DNA from: Eopsaltria australis
Lineage: Eukaryota; Chordata; Aves; Passeriformes; Petroicidae
Direction: 5' to 3'
Assembly: GCA_034509425.1 (NCBI GenBank)
Contig: JAVTVJ010000070.1
Span: 2,852,001-2,916,000 of the forward strand
Length of the DNA: 64,000 bases
In this document: piece by piece, positions 22,236-34,100 of the stretch
Numbering within the stretch: position 1 is the first letter of the stretch
How the letters are laid out: each line of letters opens with the position of its first letter
Notes under the pieces: model-generated
Told to the model about the DNA's origin: nothing
The model's input: the letters and a program-made list of their open reading frames with translations, nothing else
Database searches by the model: none
Position numbers and translations under genes: made by a program

Positions 22236-23903
22236 GCTGAAGAGTTTGAGCCATGGCGACAGTAGCCCTCAAGTTTTAAACTGCAGTTATGATCCCAGCT
22301 TTCAAAAATGTACTAAATGCCCGGTTGCATAGCATGAAACAAAGCTGTGAAAGAGCAGAGGTCCTGCTTATGATAGCAAAATCTCTTCTATTGTCTCCTG
22401 GTAGATCTGGCAGCATTTGCATGCAGCTTTTTTCTCTGATCATGGTGTTAGACTAAACCTGAGATGATGGTATTAATTAAGCAGTAAAGCAATGCCAAAT
22501 CTGTGTGGGATGTAGGTAGTTTTAAAAGGATTAAGCGCTTTATAAATAAAGTACATCTGGAAAGTAAAGCTTCTGGTACCCCGGCAAATTCCCTCCCACC
22601 CAGTGAATTTCTTCTTGGCTGTGCTTGCCTGTCTCAACCAGGATTGCCTCCGATCATTTTAGGCTTTTTCACCACTATAATCCAAATTTCAAGGAAACCT
22701 GTCTCATGCAGTTTCTCAGGACATTTCATATTTTTTAGGATTTTTTTCCCTGAAGTTTTCTGCCTCTGTGTGTGTGCATGTGTGTGTTTAAGTAGAGGAC
22801 GTTTCAGGTCAGCCAGTGGGTCCCTTAACTATTTCAATCTGTGTCTCAGTGGTAATATTGCTTATATAAAATTGTTTGTTATTGCTGAAAATTTCAATAT
22901 ATTTCATGTGATGATGGATTTAAAAGTAAAATATTGATATTCAGCTAAACAAAACATGATCAATATTTTCTCAAGGTGTTACAGCTGTTATAGAGCTGAC
23001 TCACAAATATCCACAGTATAAACAAATCTGGAATGCCTTTTTTTTAATTTACAGGTCCTTTTGGACTTGTACCTTCTTTATAATCTGCCTGAAATCCAAA
23101 TTCATGCTTAGTACCATGTGTACCATGGAGGAATCTTTGTTGGAATTTACTTCCCATCCAATATCACAATACATTTGTTACACAACACAGAAAAAATGTT
23201 TAATACTTCATTTTCCCTTCACTGTGGCCCCATGCTTTCTTTGCTTTTAATTCCCCTCCCAGAATGTAACTCAATATACCAAATGTTGGAAAAATAGTTG
23301 CTGCTTGATAAAAAAAGGCAGCATAAATGAAATCTCCAATATTCAGTCAATTATAAATGTTCTAAATTATTTGTGTTTAGAAAGAAGTCTTAATATCTGC
23401 CATTATGATGATGACTGAGGAAGGAGGGAAGAGTTTGAGCATGTGTGTTTGTGTGTGTATATCTATTTGTATCCATATACAAGTATGTATATGTATGTGG
23501 TTGGAATGGAAGACCCTGCCATTTCCCTGCTGGCTTCTTACTTAGCCATGATTGTCACAGACAGGATGAAATTTCTGCTGAAAAAAAATACCAGGTCTTA
23601 TTACCAACAGTAATAATACTTGCTGGTTTTAAAAACTTCTAAAATCTGGTCTGGAAAGAGCAAAAATAAATAAAAGATCATATAATAGGGGTTCTAGCTG
23701 CCCATGCCAGGAGGAAATTGCTTGGCAAAAAATATCTGAAATCCTTTAAAAGTTATTCTGTGTACCAGTTTCAGAGAGATGCTGGCCTTACTTTCAGCTG
23801 ACTAATGGCAGCTCCATGGAGAGTAACATCAGTGCCCATTCCTTAGTTATTACCAATAATATATCACTTGAAAAATAAACAGAAAGATAAATGACAGGAC
23901 AGA
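22236..23903. other. Unique sequence with a minor TG/TA-rich stretch
   Basis: No exon recognised. 23441-23500 is a mixed GT/TAT/ATG low-complexity stretch. The 144-codon plus frame at 22503-22937 has no domain that I recognise and no gene context. Confidence 0.5.
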
Positions 23904-24218
23904 TGTCTAATGAGGCAGAGGTTAAGGAGTGTTAAACTGTGCTGGACACCATCCGACATGCCGGTGTTAAATTATGCTGGATGCCCTGAGCTCCCTCCCC
24001 ATAAAAGGTCAATGCCCTGGGTATGTTCCTGGATGATTTATTAAATCAAAGAATGGCCCACATGCCTATCTCTCTGGGAGGTGAGCAGCTTGCAACATTG
24101 TCAATCGCAGCCCCATAATAAACCAAATTTAAACATCACTCGAATCAATCCATCTTCGTCACTCGCTCCACTGCAAGCCCTCCTCTGCCTTGTTCTCACC
24201 AGCCAGCCTGACACGGCA
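23904..24218 (+). mobile_element. Probable solo LTR of an endogenous retrovirus
   Basis: About 315 bp with LTR-like order on the plus strand. U3 contains a 22-bp direct repeat at 23929-23950 and 23964-23985, 18 of 22 identical, with a 35-bp period. A TATA-like ATAAAAGG lies at 24001-24008 and an AATAAA polyadenylation signal at 24117-24122, about 115 bp apart. A C-rich U5-like region ends near CGGCA at 24218. No gag, pol or env sequence lies on either side, so it would be a recombined solo LTR. I could not find a convincing target-site duplication, and the 5' boundary (23892, 23904 or 23930) is uncertain. The family is not identified. Confidence 0.6.
23929..23985 (+). repeat. Direct repeat in the U3 region of the LTR
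   Basis: Two 22-bp copies (23929-23950 and 23964-23985) share GTGTTAAA, TGCTGGA and the final CC, and differ at four transitions. Duplicated U3 blocks often hold enhancer sites; that role is inferred here. Confidence 0.75.
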
Positions 24219-26265
24219 TATTGTTCTTCATATACATCCCTGTAGCTATTTTAGAAGCCCGCAGTGCTCTCTGCTGAGGTTAGAAACCCCCTGAAAATGG
24301 CTGTTTCTTTTGGACCAGGTCAGAGTTGCTCAGTCTCTCTGCTGTTTCTGTGTTAGGTTTATGAGTAGATGACATTTTCCTGTCCTCAGCATCATTTGTC
24401 CTGTATTTTTAGGTTAGGTACAAATACAGTATTTATAAAGAAAATATTTTTATTTCAGATTTGATATTTAACTACATCAGCATAAGTTAGCTTTATCCTT
24501 CATGCCTGACAAGTTAGATTCACTATACCTAAAATCTTTCTGAAGGACATCATAGACTGTGCCCCCACAGAAATCCATGGCCCATGGTGCCATGAGGTAT
24601 TTGCGTTGTAGCTGATGCGAGTAGAAGTGGTTTCTGTAGCTCTTCCTTCTGATCCCCACTCTTTCAGCTTATCTTTGGTTTTCTTAACTTGATATCTACT
24701 TTCTGATCAATAAAAAAGTGATTGCTAGGTAGTGATTGTGTATCTTTACTACTTTCAAGGTTGCATACTTCATGATTTTTCTTTCCATTCTTGTTTCTGA
24801 AGATACACACAAGACTCACCAAAGTGTCCCAATTATTAGAGGAAGCATGTGGAGGAAGAGAGGCAGATCCCGGTAAGACCAGTGTGGCTTTAGTTCTCTT
24901 CTTTCAGATCAGGCATGTAGAAGGTCAGCAGAGTATATTCTGTCTGACACAGCCAAGGCAAAAGGAAAGATCCTGGTGAAGGAGCAGGGTACCAGGAGCC
25001 AGTTTTCACTACCTGTTCAAACAATACATTTGAGAAGCTGGAGGTCTCATGTAGTGCAGTCATTTGAAAGCCTTGTTACCTCGAGCTGTTTCACATATAC
25101 TGAAGGTAAATATGGTGGCTGATAGTGAGGGACTTTCCTCCTTAAAGAAATGCCTGTAAGCAGATCCTGCAGGTACCCCAGCCTTTGTTCAGCAGAAAGG
25201 CAGCAAAAAGGAGCATGTTCTGCCTCTTGCCTGGCTTTTCCTCTGGGCTTTTAGTATAATTTACCACTGAAACCAGAGTGAATTTTGTACAGAAAGAGTC
25301 ACAATGGTGGCTCCATGGTCTGTGTGTGTTTTCTGCTGTCCAGCGGGACTATCTCATAAACAGGGTGCGGGCTCCTGACAGCCGCTGGAAGTGTTTCCCA
25401 GAATGGAATGGGAACTTTCCAAATGGACAAAGTGATTTATTACTGAAATAACTCAGAGGGGTGTGACTTAACAACTGTTATAATTGAAAAATGGAACCAA
25501 AGGCACAGAACTTGTTAGAACTCATCGGACTGAAGTTCTGATAGCACTCTGTTGCCAATAATGTTGTATTTTTCCTGGCTTTCTGTCTTATTGGCCACAG
25601 GATCGCAGAATATCCCTGGGAAGGTAGAGGAGGCGAAGGGATGTCTTAGATGTGATCCAATCTAAGAAATTGAAGGTGTCAGAGAATCAAAGAGGTGCAG
25701 AAAACACAAAAAAGACTCAGAAAAATCTCAAGAGACAATTTTCTGCTAAGCCAGTAGTTATAGGTAATTCTTCTGAAAAATGTGCAGCAAAACTGGAACA
25801 AATGCCTTTTAATCCAATCAGTTACACGATTTCATTGAAAGTCCTCAGAAGCTATGGTGTGGTGAACAGAGATACCAAGTTTACAAAAAAACAGATAAAA
25901 TGAAGAATGACATCAATAAAGGCTTCTTCTAGGATAACAAAGAGGCCAACTTTCACTTTCAGCTGTCAACTGAAGCCTCATGTGGCTACTGAAATCCTGA
26001 GAGGACATTTGCACTAAAAATAAAATCAATTTGATCCTTTTTTTCAAAGGACTAGTTGCGCTTAGTTCTAGGCAAGTAGGTAGGCTTGGGCTGATGAGGG
26101 AGAGGTAACCCCACAGCTAAGCACATTATTCTCCTGGTTGCCTGACTACAGAAACAGGCATTACTGAGCCAGGCTAACTGAAGACCTAGAAGCCTGAAGG
26201 GGTCAACAACCCCTCACTCTGCTTTTCCTGCTGTCCACCTTTTGGTCATTTTTATCGCTGGTTGT
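24219..26265. other. Unique sequence, no feature seen
   Basis: No exon recognised. A weak CR1-like terminus near 25599-25665 was considered but is too divergent to annotate. Confidence 0.5.
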
Positions 26266-26307
26266 GAAGAAGATTGCTCTGCTCGGGAAGAAGATTGCTC
26301 TGCTCGG
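26266..26307 (+). repeat. Perfect 21-bp tandem duplication
   Basis: GAAGAAGATTGCTCTGCTCGG occurs twice in direct succession, 26266-26286 and 26287-26307, with no mismatch. Perfect identity suggests a recent slippage or repair event. It lies about 60 bp upstream of a CR1 3' end. Confidence 0.97.
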
Positions 26308-26364
26308 GATGCCTTCAAGTTTTTCAAGGCTGAGGTAAGTGAAATCACCTCAACTCACTGAGTC

Positions 26365-26490
26365 CAAGGCGTGTTTGGATAACACTCTCAGGCACATTGA
26401 GTGTGCCTGTGCAGAGCCAGGAGTTGGACTCAAGGACCCTGATGGGTCCCTTCCAACTCAGCATATTCTGTGATTCTATGATTCTATGAT
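26365..26490 (+). mobile_element. CR1 LINE 3' end with ATTCTATG tail
   Basis: A sense-strand CR1 terminus. 'GTGTTTGGATAACACTCTCA' (about 26371-26390) is followed by 'AGCCAGGAGTTGGACTC', 'GGGTCCCTTCCAACTCAGCA' and the terminal repeat GTGATTCTATGATTCTATGA ending at about 26490. The 5' end is truncated and the element is non-coding. This terminus type is the one shared by the SINE tails at 51-186 and 50909-51046, so it belongs to a CR1 group that could have supplied their mobilisation signal. Confidence 0.92.
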
Positions 26491-28264
26491 CTAATGAAGT
26501 AGGATTTATATTCTAATGGCCACCAAGAGGAAATCTTGCTAGTGTTAGAGGTCAAATACTTATGTCAAGAACACTTTATTCAGTAGCAATAAAAAATTCA
26601 TCCATGAACCTATAAAAAAAGCCCTCTGGGCCTTCATACAACTGTGGGTATTATGTGTGTTCCTCTATATGAGAACAATAAGTATTTTCCTGTGTTTTGT
26701 TCCACATGGGCTTTATGATTCCATAACCTTTCTGTGTTTTCAATGAAAAAAAGATTAGATGGGGCCACTTGAGCAATAGCAATTCTACTTACAATCTCAG
26801 AACTTTAAATCTTTTCCAAAAAGTGATTTATAGGCAGTCAATAGATTTGAGTGTCATCCAGTTTTGGGATACAGGTCATAAACACTGACACATCATAATG
26901 GTATGGCGAACCATTATGATGGCGCCCGGTAGCATGGCTGTAGCTAAAGAGCTGTCAGCAATTTAGAGCTGTGTGAAGAAATTTTGAACATGAAGTACAA
27001 TGGGTGAATTTTGGCTTCATGCCTGTGTCATCAAACAGCAAAAAAGCACTTTTAGAGTTCAGTTTCTCTGGATGTACTTTTTCCCTCCTTTGTTTGTTGC
27101 CAAAAGGGGAGCTATTATTTTAGGGAGAAATACTTTCCTCTCTCTCCCTCTCTCTCTCTCTGTCTTTTGAGAAGCACAGCCAGTGTCATACTATAGCACT
27201 AGAGCTGAGGACAGGAGGGTGGAAAAGGGTCAAAAAGTAAAGTGTGCTGTCTGCTTGGAAAGGAAAACTTGAGCAATGTAACCAACAGCACTCTTAGCAC
27301 TTGTAAATAAGAAAAAAGGATGTCTTGTGTTAAGAAGTTGACAAAGAAAACCTGTTAATAAAATTTTCTCCAAATCCCCAGTTGTTCATTGTCTCATATG
27401 AAATACAATTACTCAGAGAGAACATAGGAGAGTGCAAAATTTTATTTTTGTTTGGAAAATCCTAATTTAGGACTAATTCTTGGATATATTCACTGCAGTG
27501 ACTGTCCTAGGTTGAGGAACTATAAATTTGATTCAAAAGTATTCCAATATTTGTTAAATCAGTTAAGGCCAAGTCTAGAGATAACTTGTTTTTTTATAGT
27601 TCAAATTAGACAGAGGAAGAGAGGGTGTTTACCTCTGGTGATCTTCCTGTTTAAGGAGAAAGAATATTACAGGGTTACAACTCTCAACAGCCCTTTCATT
27701 GTTATTGCACACAGAGATTATTTGGAGAAGGATTGCAAATGATGTAATTGTGTTGATGCCTGACAGGAGCTACTGCACCTTTCTTAATCAAGGCAAATAA
27801 ATTGCTATAATTTTGGGTGGTGCCTCCCTTCTCATTAAAAGCAGTAAGTTATTTGGATCACTGCATTTTCCCCCTTTCCATTTACTTCTTGAAATCTGAT
27901 CATCTTTTTCTCATAGAAGTAGATGGAAAAAACCCTATTGACTGCAACACCAGGGTTTTTTTCTTCTGGGGAGAAAGAGTGCTGCCTTGCTTAATTCTTA
28001 ACTAGGTTTTGTACCCAAAACTATAAATCTTTCAGTCCCAGTTCCCTGACACACTCAAGTGGAAACTGAAAAATGTCCTTATTTTAACTTTTATTACATA
28101 TCAAATTTTGCAAAGGTATCTCTGCCAACAAAAATGACTACAGGTTGAGAGGAAAGACTGTGAAATGGCTGAAAGCTGGTAATATTCACTTAATGAACAG
28201 TACAGTTGTGGTCTGAAGTGCATTTCTAATGTCAGAATTCAAATCCCATACTTGTGAGGATGTT
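26491..28264. other. Unique sequence, no gene seen
   Basis: Contains the hairpin at 26891-26921 and a 30-bp CT-rich stretch at 27135-27164; otherwise nothing is recognisable. Confidence 0.55.
26891..26921. other. Perfect 12-bp hairpin with 7-nt loop
   Basis: The arm CATCATAATGGT (26891-26902) is exactly complementary to ACCATTATGATG (26910-26921), with loop ATGGCGA. The flanks do not extend the stem. It is too short for a microRNA precursor and is not followed by a T run. The role is unknown. Confidence 0.9.
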
Positions 28265-28284
28265 GAAAAGAGAAAGGGAAGGAT

Positions 28285-28358
28285 GGGAGGAAGGGAGGAA
28301 GGGAGGAAGGGAGGAAGGGAGGAAGGGAGGAAGGGAGGAAGGGAGGAAGGAAGGAAGG
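28285..28358 (+). repeat. (GGGAGGAA)8 octanucleotide array
   Basis: Eight perfect GGGAGGAA units run from 28285 to 28348, followed by GGAA-type units to 28358, inside a longer purine-rich stretch starting near 28265. The 84-codon open frame through it (GREEGRKG repeats) is a repeat artefact. G-rich homopurine, so triplex or G-quadruplex formation is possible on the plus strand. Confidence 0.97.
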
Positions 28359-28689
28359 CCCATGTTTGTGATAATTTTGTGATAATGTTTAGATTAAAAG
28401 CTGAATTGTGGGCTTTTTATTCAGACTTAGGGAGGGGTTTGTCAAACTTATGTATTACCAGATTCTTAAAATATTCTGCTTGATTTTCTGTGGCCCACGA
28501 CAATCACTTTGTAGTATCATGAAGCATGAGTTAGGAGGAACGACATGATAAGTCTTTTGGACATCTTCTATACTCAGCTACAGTACATATCTCACTCTGA
28601 TCTTGAGATGAAATCAGTTTCAAGATGATCCAGCTGTAAATGATTACCTGGTCATGCAGGCAGGAGAGTCAGAGATGCTTTGTCCCTGG
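28359..28689. other. Unique sequence, no feature seen
   Basis: No repeat or exon recognised between the octamer array and the CR1 fragment. Confidence 0.5.
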
Positions 28690-28885
28690 TGTTAAACAAA
28701 ATGTTCAGCATTCCGCTGGATAAACACATCACGCACTGAGTGGGCAACTGGCTCATGTGTTATAATGAATGGGGTGACATCAGACTGGGGACCTGTCACC
28801 AGTGGGGTTCCGCGGGGCTCCATCTTAGGCCCTGTGCTCTTCAACATCTTCATAAATGACTTGGACACAGGACTGGAATGAATAG
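28690..28885 (+). mobile_element. CR1 LINE reverse-transcriptase fragment
   Basis: A sense-strand piece of CR1 ORF2. In one frame (about 28745-28877) it reads a degenerate '[16 protein letters not shown]' followed by '[16 protein letters not shown]', the conserved RT block around the SGVPQGS-LGP motif. The sequence stops matching after 'TGLE', just before the F(A/V)DD catalytic region. The fragment is therefore truncated at both ends, about 65 codons long, and cannot act. An orphan CR1 tail in the same orientation lies 315 bp downstream. Confidence 0.88.
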
Positions 28886-29200
28886 TAAGCAGAAAACAAC
28901 CCAGCAAAATGAAATTTAAGAACAATTGTTTTTTTTGTTGTTGGAGATGGTGGATTTATTCGTTGTTTTGTTTTGTTTTTCTATTTCTCTCTGTACAAAA
29001 GATGAAGTTATCTCTGAGGTTCTACATGAGACCAGGCAAGTGGATGTACATTTCATTTCTGGCATGGCATGGCACATATTTTTCTGTGAGGGCAGAGGAA
29101 TGGTGCTGAGACTTCGGCTCAGAAATATCTTAAAACACAAATGTTTGCAACTATTCTGTACTTAAAATCAAATAACTGGCTTAATGAGTTATTGCTGAGT
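28886..29200. other. Unassigned sequence between CR1 RT fragment and CR1 tail
   Basis: T/G-rich (28927-28985) with no CR1 similarity that I can see. It is either unique DNA between two independent insertions or sequence that replaced the middle of one CR1. Confidence 0.45.
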
Positions 29201-29269
29201 TTGTCCTGAGCAGGGCCAGAAGTTGGACTTGATGATCATTCCAACGCAGGATATTCTATGATTCTATGA
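29201..29269 (+). mobile_element. CR1 LINE 3' terminus
   Basis: 'GAGCAGGGCCAGAAGTTGGA' followed by 'CTTGATGATC', 'ATTCCAACGCAGGATATTCT' and ATGATTCTATGAG is the sense-strand CR1 end. Only about 70 bp remain. It has the same orientation as the RT fragment at 28690-28885, so both could come from one element that lost its middle. Confidence 0.85.
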
Positions 29270-31110
29270 GTACATTGCTGAACTGAGGCTGTAACCTTTG
29301 GGAGAGGAGTGGTTTTATACATATGAAATGAAAACACTGGTTATTGGTTGTATTTTACAGGTGCATTGCAGAATAAATTCAGACCCTAAGGAGACTTGAG
29401 ACCTGGGAGAGGCAATGCAGACAGGACAGAATATTATGAAAACATCTTTTTGTGATGACTTTTGGCAGTAGCTTCACTACCTATTTTTACAATGTGTTGC
29501 TTTTATTTGTCCAAGTCCCATAATAAGGAATAAGACGCTTGCACCATTAAATCTGATGGCTCTTTGCAAATTTGGCAAGGATTTGGAATGACTGTGTGAA
29601 TCAAGAACAAATGTTTTTACACCCTGGAGTGAGAAAATACTCAGGGTATTGAACGGAAAGATATTGAATGTTTTCCTTTGGCATTACACATTTTCAAATG
29701 AGTTGTTCTGCCAATTATTGCATATTAGACCTATAAAAAAGAAATGAAATATTTAAAAGGTGCTAAATTTAATTGCAGTTTGCTCCTCTTGCAGTTGCAT
29801 TCTGAATAGAAGGAGCTGGAAATGGCAAATGCTTGGTTTAGCTAGATGTTATTTCTGCAAAACTGATGAGCTAAATGGAAAGTAGGAGAATACATCTTCA
29901 GACAGCAGGAGCCAAAGAGACAGTTTTCTCCACTCTTCTGTTTGAAAGATGTCTGTAATAAAAGTTCTAGGGATGCTCTGAGGTTATTCCCTCTCTGGAC
30001 TGTGAACTCCATTTGTTCCTGATTCACACATCCATTCCAAACTTGGACCGAATGCTTCCTCTCCTCTCAAAAGCACCATAAATGTGACATGTTATTCCAC
30101 AAACAGCTGAACAAGTGAAGCCTAGTCTGCCCTGGAAGTGTATCTCCTTCCCTTTGCACCACAGTAATCTCTCTCTGAATCTGTCTTTTCCATTTTGATG
30201 GCTCACTCCCCCTCTCACCTGTACCCCATGAGTTATTACACTGAGGTTTTCTCTTTGCTCCCCCTTGCCTCCAGCTTTACCCTAATTCCTGTCTCTCTTC
30301 TCCACACTTTTAATCTTCCTTCTCACCTTCTAAACTGTCTGCCTGGACAGAATTAAACAGAAGCTGCTTCTAGTTGAACTCAAATGTGCATATGCTTTAT
30401 AAATCAGTTGCTGACTTACTTAAACCCAAAGAACTTTATTAGTTAAATTTTCTGTCCCCTCCCCGTGTTGGTTTAAAATGAGCAATTATGTTCCAGTGTT
30501 ATTTGGGTGTCATGTAGCTGAAAGGACAAACTGACTGCAGAAGTCCCTTTCTCAGTATTGCTGGAATAGCACTTTATTACGGTCCTGTATGAAAAAATCT
30601 GAAATTCTTGCCATCATGGAAGACAAAGACTGCCATCCTGAAGCTTGCTACTCCCACAAAAAAGGGAGAGGACTTGGATGATGGAGTCATGGTCTAGTCC
30701 CCCAAACAGTTGTTCCTACAGCTACAGAAAGCTTGCTTGCCGACTGCAAAGGTTCTGCAGTGGTTTAGCCTGCTGACACCACGGAGACATGTTTTATATC
30801 TGTCAGATCCAGCCTGTGTGTCCTCCCCTGGCTTATCATGTGCCTTCCTGCAGTTGTCTTGGGATTGCTCTTGTTCTGACACTAGGAGGGAATTGACAGC
30901 ATCCTCAGTTTAATTTTTATATCTGTTGGTATTAAAGGAAAGGTTGACCTTTTATAGTAAGATATTGTTTGGCAGCCATTAGAGAGAAAAAACCAAACAA
31001 ACAAAAACCAAAACCAAAATAGAAAAGGACGAATTCTAGTTGCAATCAGTGCTGGCTAGTGCTGCATTGGAAATTGCTCTCTTGTATAACAAACTTGCTT
31101 TCTACAAAAC
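29270..31110. other. Unique sequence, no feature seen
   Basis: No exon or repeat recognised; 30235-30330 is pyrimidine-rich without period. A short A/C-rich stretch lies at 30990-31020. Confidence 0.55.
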
Positions 31111-31149
31111 TATAATAATAATAATAATAATAAATAAATAAAAAAAAAA
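31111..31149 (+). repeat. (AAT)n / (AAAT)n microsatellite
   Basis: About seven ATA units (31112-31132) followed by AAAT-type units and nine A. Simple sequence only. Confidence 0.93.
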
Positions 31150-34100
31150 CTTTGTTAGAATACCTACTTTCTCCCTAACTCTTCTTTCTTTTCTCACTGG
31201 AATAATAAAAATGGTTTGAGTGAACCTTCCCTACAATTTCTGAAGTCCTAGAAGAGGCCATGGAACCAGCTGAGGTTTCCTCCTTCTCTGTCTGAACAGT
31301 TTGGGACAATTTTTTTCTTGATCCTTTCTCTATCTCTTATGTAGGTATGTGTAACCCCTACACAGGGGGATTGCACATGGCTGTATTGGAATAATGATAA
31401 TAAAGTCTGGTGCCTATCAATATCTTAGGCTAAGCCAAAGTGGACATATTTGATGCCCACTACCTCTAAAATTTTAAAAATCCAGTGGTCCAATGACTGC
31501 TTACATATGGTGGGATGTGAACTACACCTTAAATCAGGACTTCACTTTCCTGTTCTTCTGGTTTTCATTAAAAGTAATCTTACATTAGATGTTTTCAAAA
31601 GTCTTTTGGTCTACAATAAGAACAAATAAAATCCTAGTTTTCTATCTTTATTTGTTCTAGTAAGCTCTTAAAAAAATCAAACTTAAAAAAACCCAAAAAA
31701 TCTAACACTCCCTCCTCCACAGCTGAAATATTTTGGATCGAGATGAAATGGACTCAAACTTGGGCCAGAAAAATCAGTCTACTTAATTAAAATACATTAT
31801 CTAATGTTTGCTTTCATGGCCACAGGATGCTGTGGAGGCCCACAGTATAAACGAGTCCAAAAAAAATCTTGTGTCTTTAGGGAAAATAGATCTATCCACA
31901 GCTTTTACAGTTGATGGTCAGGATTGAGCCTCTGCCTCAGCAAGACCCTAAGTGATGGGCATTGGAAGGAGAGCCAGAGAAAGCACTATTTTAGAAAAGC
32001 AGTCTTCTTATAATGTCTCTTTACATCCATTACTGGCTACTATTGTAGACATGATGCTGGACTAAAGAAAGTTTTTTCTTGGTATTACAATTATTCTTAT
32101 TCCTAAGAGTTGTCTTATTAACATAACTGGTAAAAAGATGGGTATTTAAGCAGTTTTCAGTTATTTTTTTTTGCAATCAGATGTGATGCTAAATAATGAA
32201 ATGTCTGTCATGTCCTTGGATATTAAAATGAATTTATTTTCTAGTTACATTCTGGTAGTGTTGTGGAGAGTTCCTTGAGAGTTCCTTTAGAGTTTTCTAA
32301 ATGTGCTAAATTATTTCTAAGATTCTTATGAGTTTGGCTGTTATTCTCTATGAATTTTTCAAAAGCTAAAATTGCTTTATGATGAATGAACACCAAAAAT
32401 TCTGTTTTATGGAGAGCTTCAGAACTTTGTTCTAAATTCTAGTTCCAAAATGTCAATTTAAAAAGCTGAAAACTACTTTTAATGTTTGTTTTAATCCTGA
32501 CTTTTTAAAGCATGCACTGCTCAACATAGTCATTTACACAAGAAATATCAATACATTTTCCCCAAAAGACCAAAAAAGCTTACTTTTTCTTTTTGATACC
32601 TTTTAACTGCATTTCCTTTCTCCTTTGACAAAATTGTGCTATACTTTTTTATTTGGATAGAATTCCATTTTCTGACTTCTAACATGTTCTCTCAAAGTTG
32701 ATCTGAACAGTTGTAAGCAGAAACATAAAGAAACCTAGAGCTGCAATCAGTGTCAGTTTTAAAAAACTTCCATAAGCATGGTTTTTCAGATTCTTGTTTG
32801 TGCAAATAGAGCTAAGGAGCCTCAAAGAAAATGTCCCTCCCCTTTTAGGCTCTGAATTTGTCCCAGATGGCTTCTCATTCCTTGATCAGTTCAGATTAGT
32901 CCTTCATGTTGTATTTTTCCAGACAATGCCAATGTCTTTTACTATACCATCACTAAAATTCTATTGCTATGTTATCAATAACCACTAAAAACAGATGCAG
33001 ACTAATGGCAAATGCCAAATACCATGACCGTCCATGCTTTCCTACAAAATTATATTATAAGTATTTCCTCTGAGATTGTTTGCTGTCTGATCTGGTTTCT
33101 GAAGTTCCCAGGCTAAAATCTCTCTCCTAGTTGCTAGGGAAGCAGACCAGAATGCTGATTGAAAATTTTGTTCTAAATGCAGTTGTGCTTGTAGAGAAGT
33201 GGCTTTTTTTCCTCCTGACTTTCCTTTCTCTCCTTTGCAGTGTAACGTAACTGACATCAGTGGATTAGGGAACCTCTTTTCCTGTGTCAGTGCTTCTTAG
33301 TGCTGCCTAAAAAAATTATTTACACAAAGTTTAAAAACTAGGCAAGGCATCTTTTCTTCCAAACAAGTGTTGAAGATGAATGGCAGCTGCTGTGTGATTG
33401 ACAGCCTGAGAGAAGTAGACCCCATACCTTGAGCTGCCTCTGGCTGCCATTTGATAATCTCTTGGAGAAGAAAGCACCCAAACACATACAAGCACAGTCG
33501 TATAGCTTAAGCCTTTAAAGGTCAATTGGATAGTTGATGCTATTTCCATTTCATTTGGGAAAGTTTCTATTTTAGTACTTACATCGTGTAAGAAACTAAG
33601 AATGTATAAACTACCCTCAAAACATCTCTCCGTAAGTGGTTTACTCAGAAGTGAATGTTTAATGTTATTTTTCTGTCATCTAGCTACATTTACAACCTGT
33701 AAGCTCTTGAACTAACTTGTCATTTCTGCTACTTAGACTTACATACGGGAAATTGCTCCAAAGTTGCTGAACCTAGGAGAAAATTTGTAATTTAGTTTTA
33801 CTAGGCTTTTTTTAATTTGTTTGGTTTCTTTTTTGGTTTTTTTTTGTTTGAGTCATATTTCTTCAAATTAATCCCTCTCAACCTCTTTTCTTTTACGCTT
33901 CTGTTTTTAAAGTACACAACTGTTTAGTGGCTATAGTGTTAGTAGCAACACTATAACACATTTTATATTCCTCTAATGAAGGATACACCTGTTTAAATCC
34001 CCACAGCTTTATATATGTGTATTGCATAAAAGAACATTGATAGGTGATGTAGTTTGTCTTTCTTGGTACTGACACAGAAAAACTCTCATCCTGTCACCAA

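Noticed and set aside
25599..25665. Possible CR1 3' terminus (minus strand)
   Set aside because: Only the first 15 bases resemble the CR1 end; the following blocks do not align.
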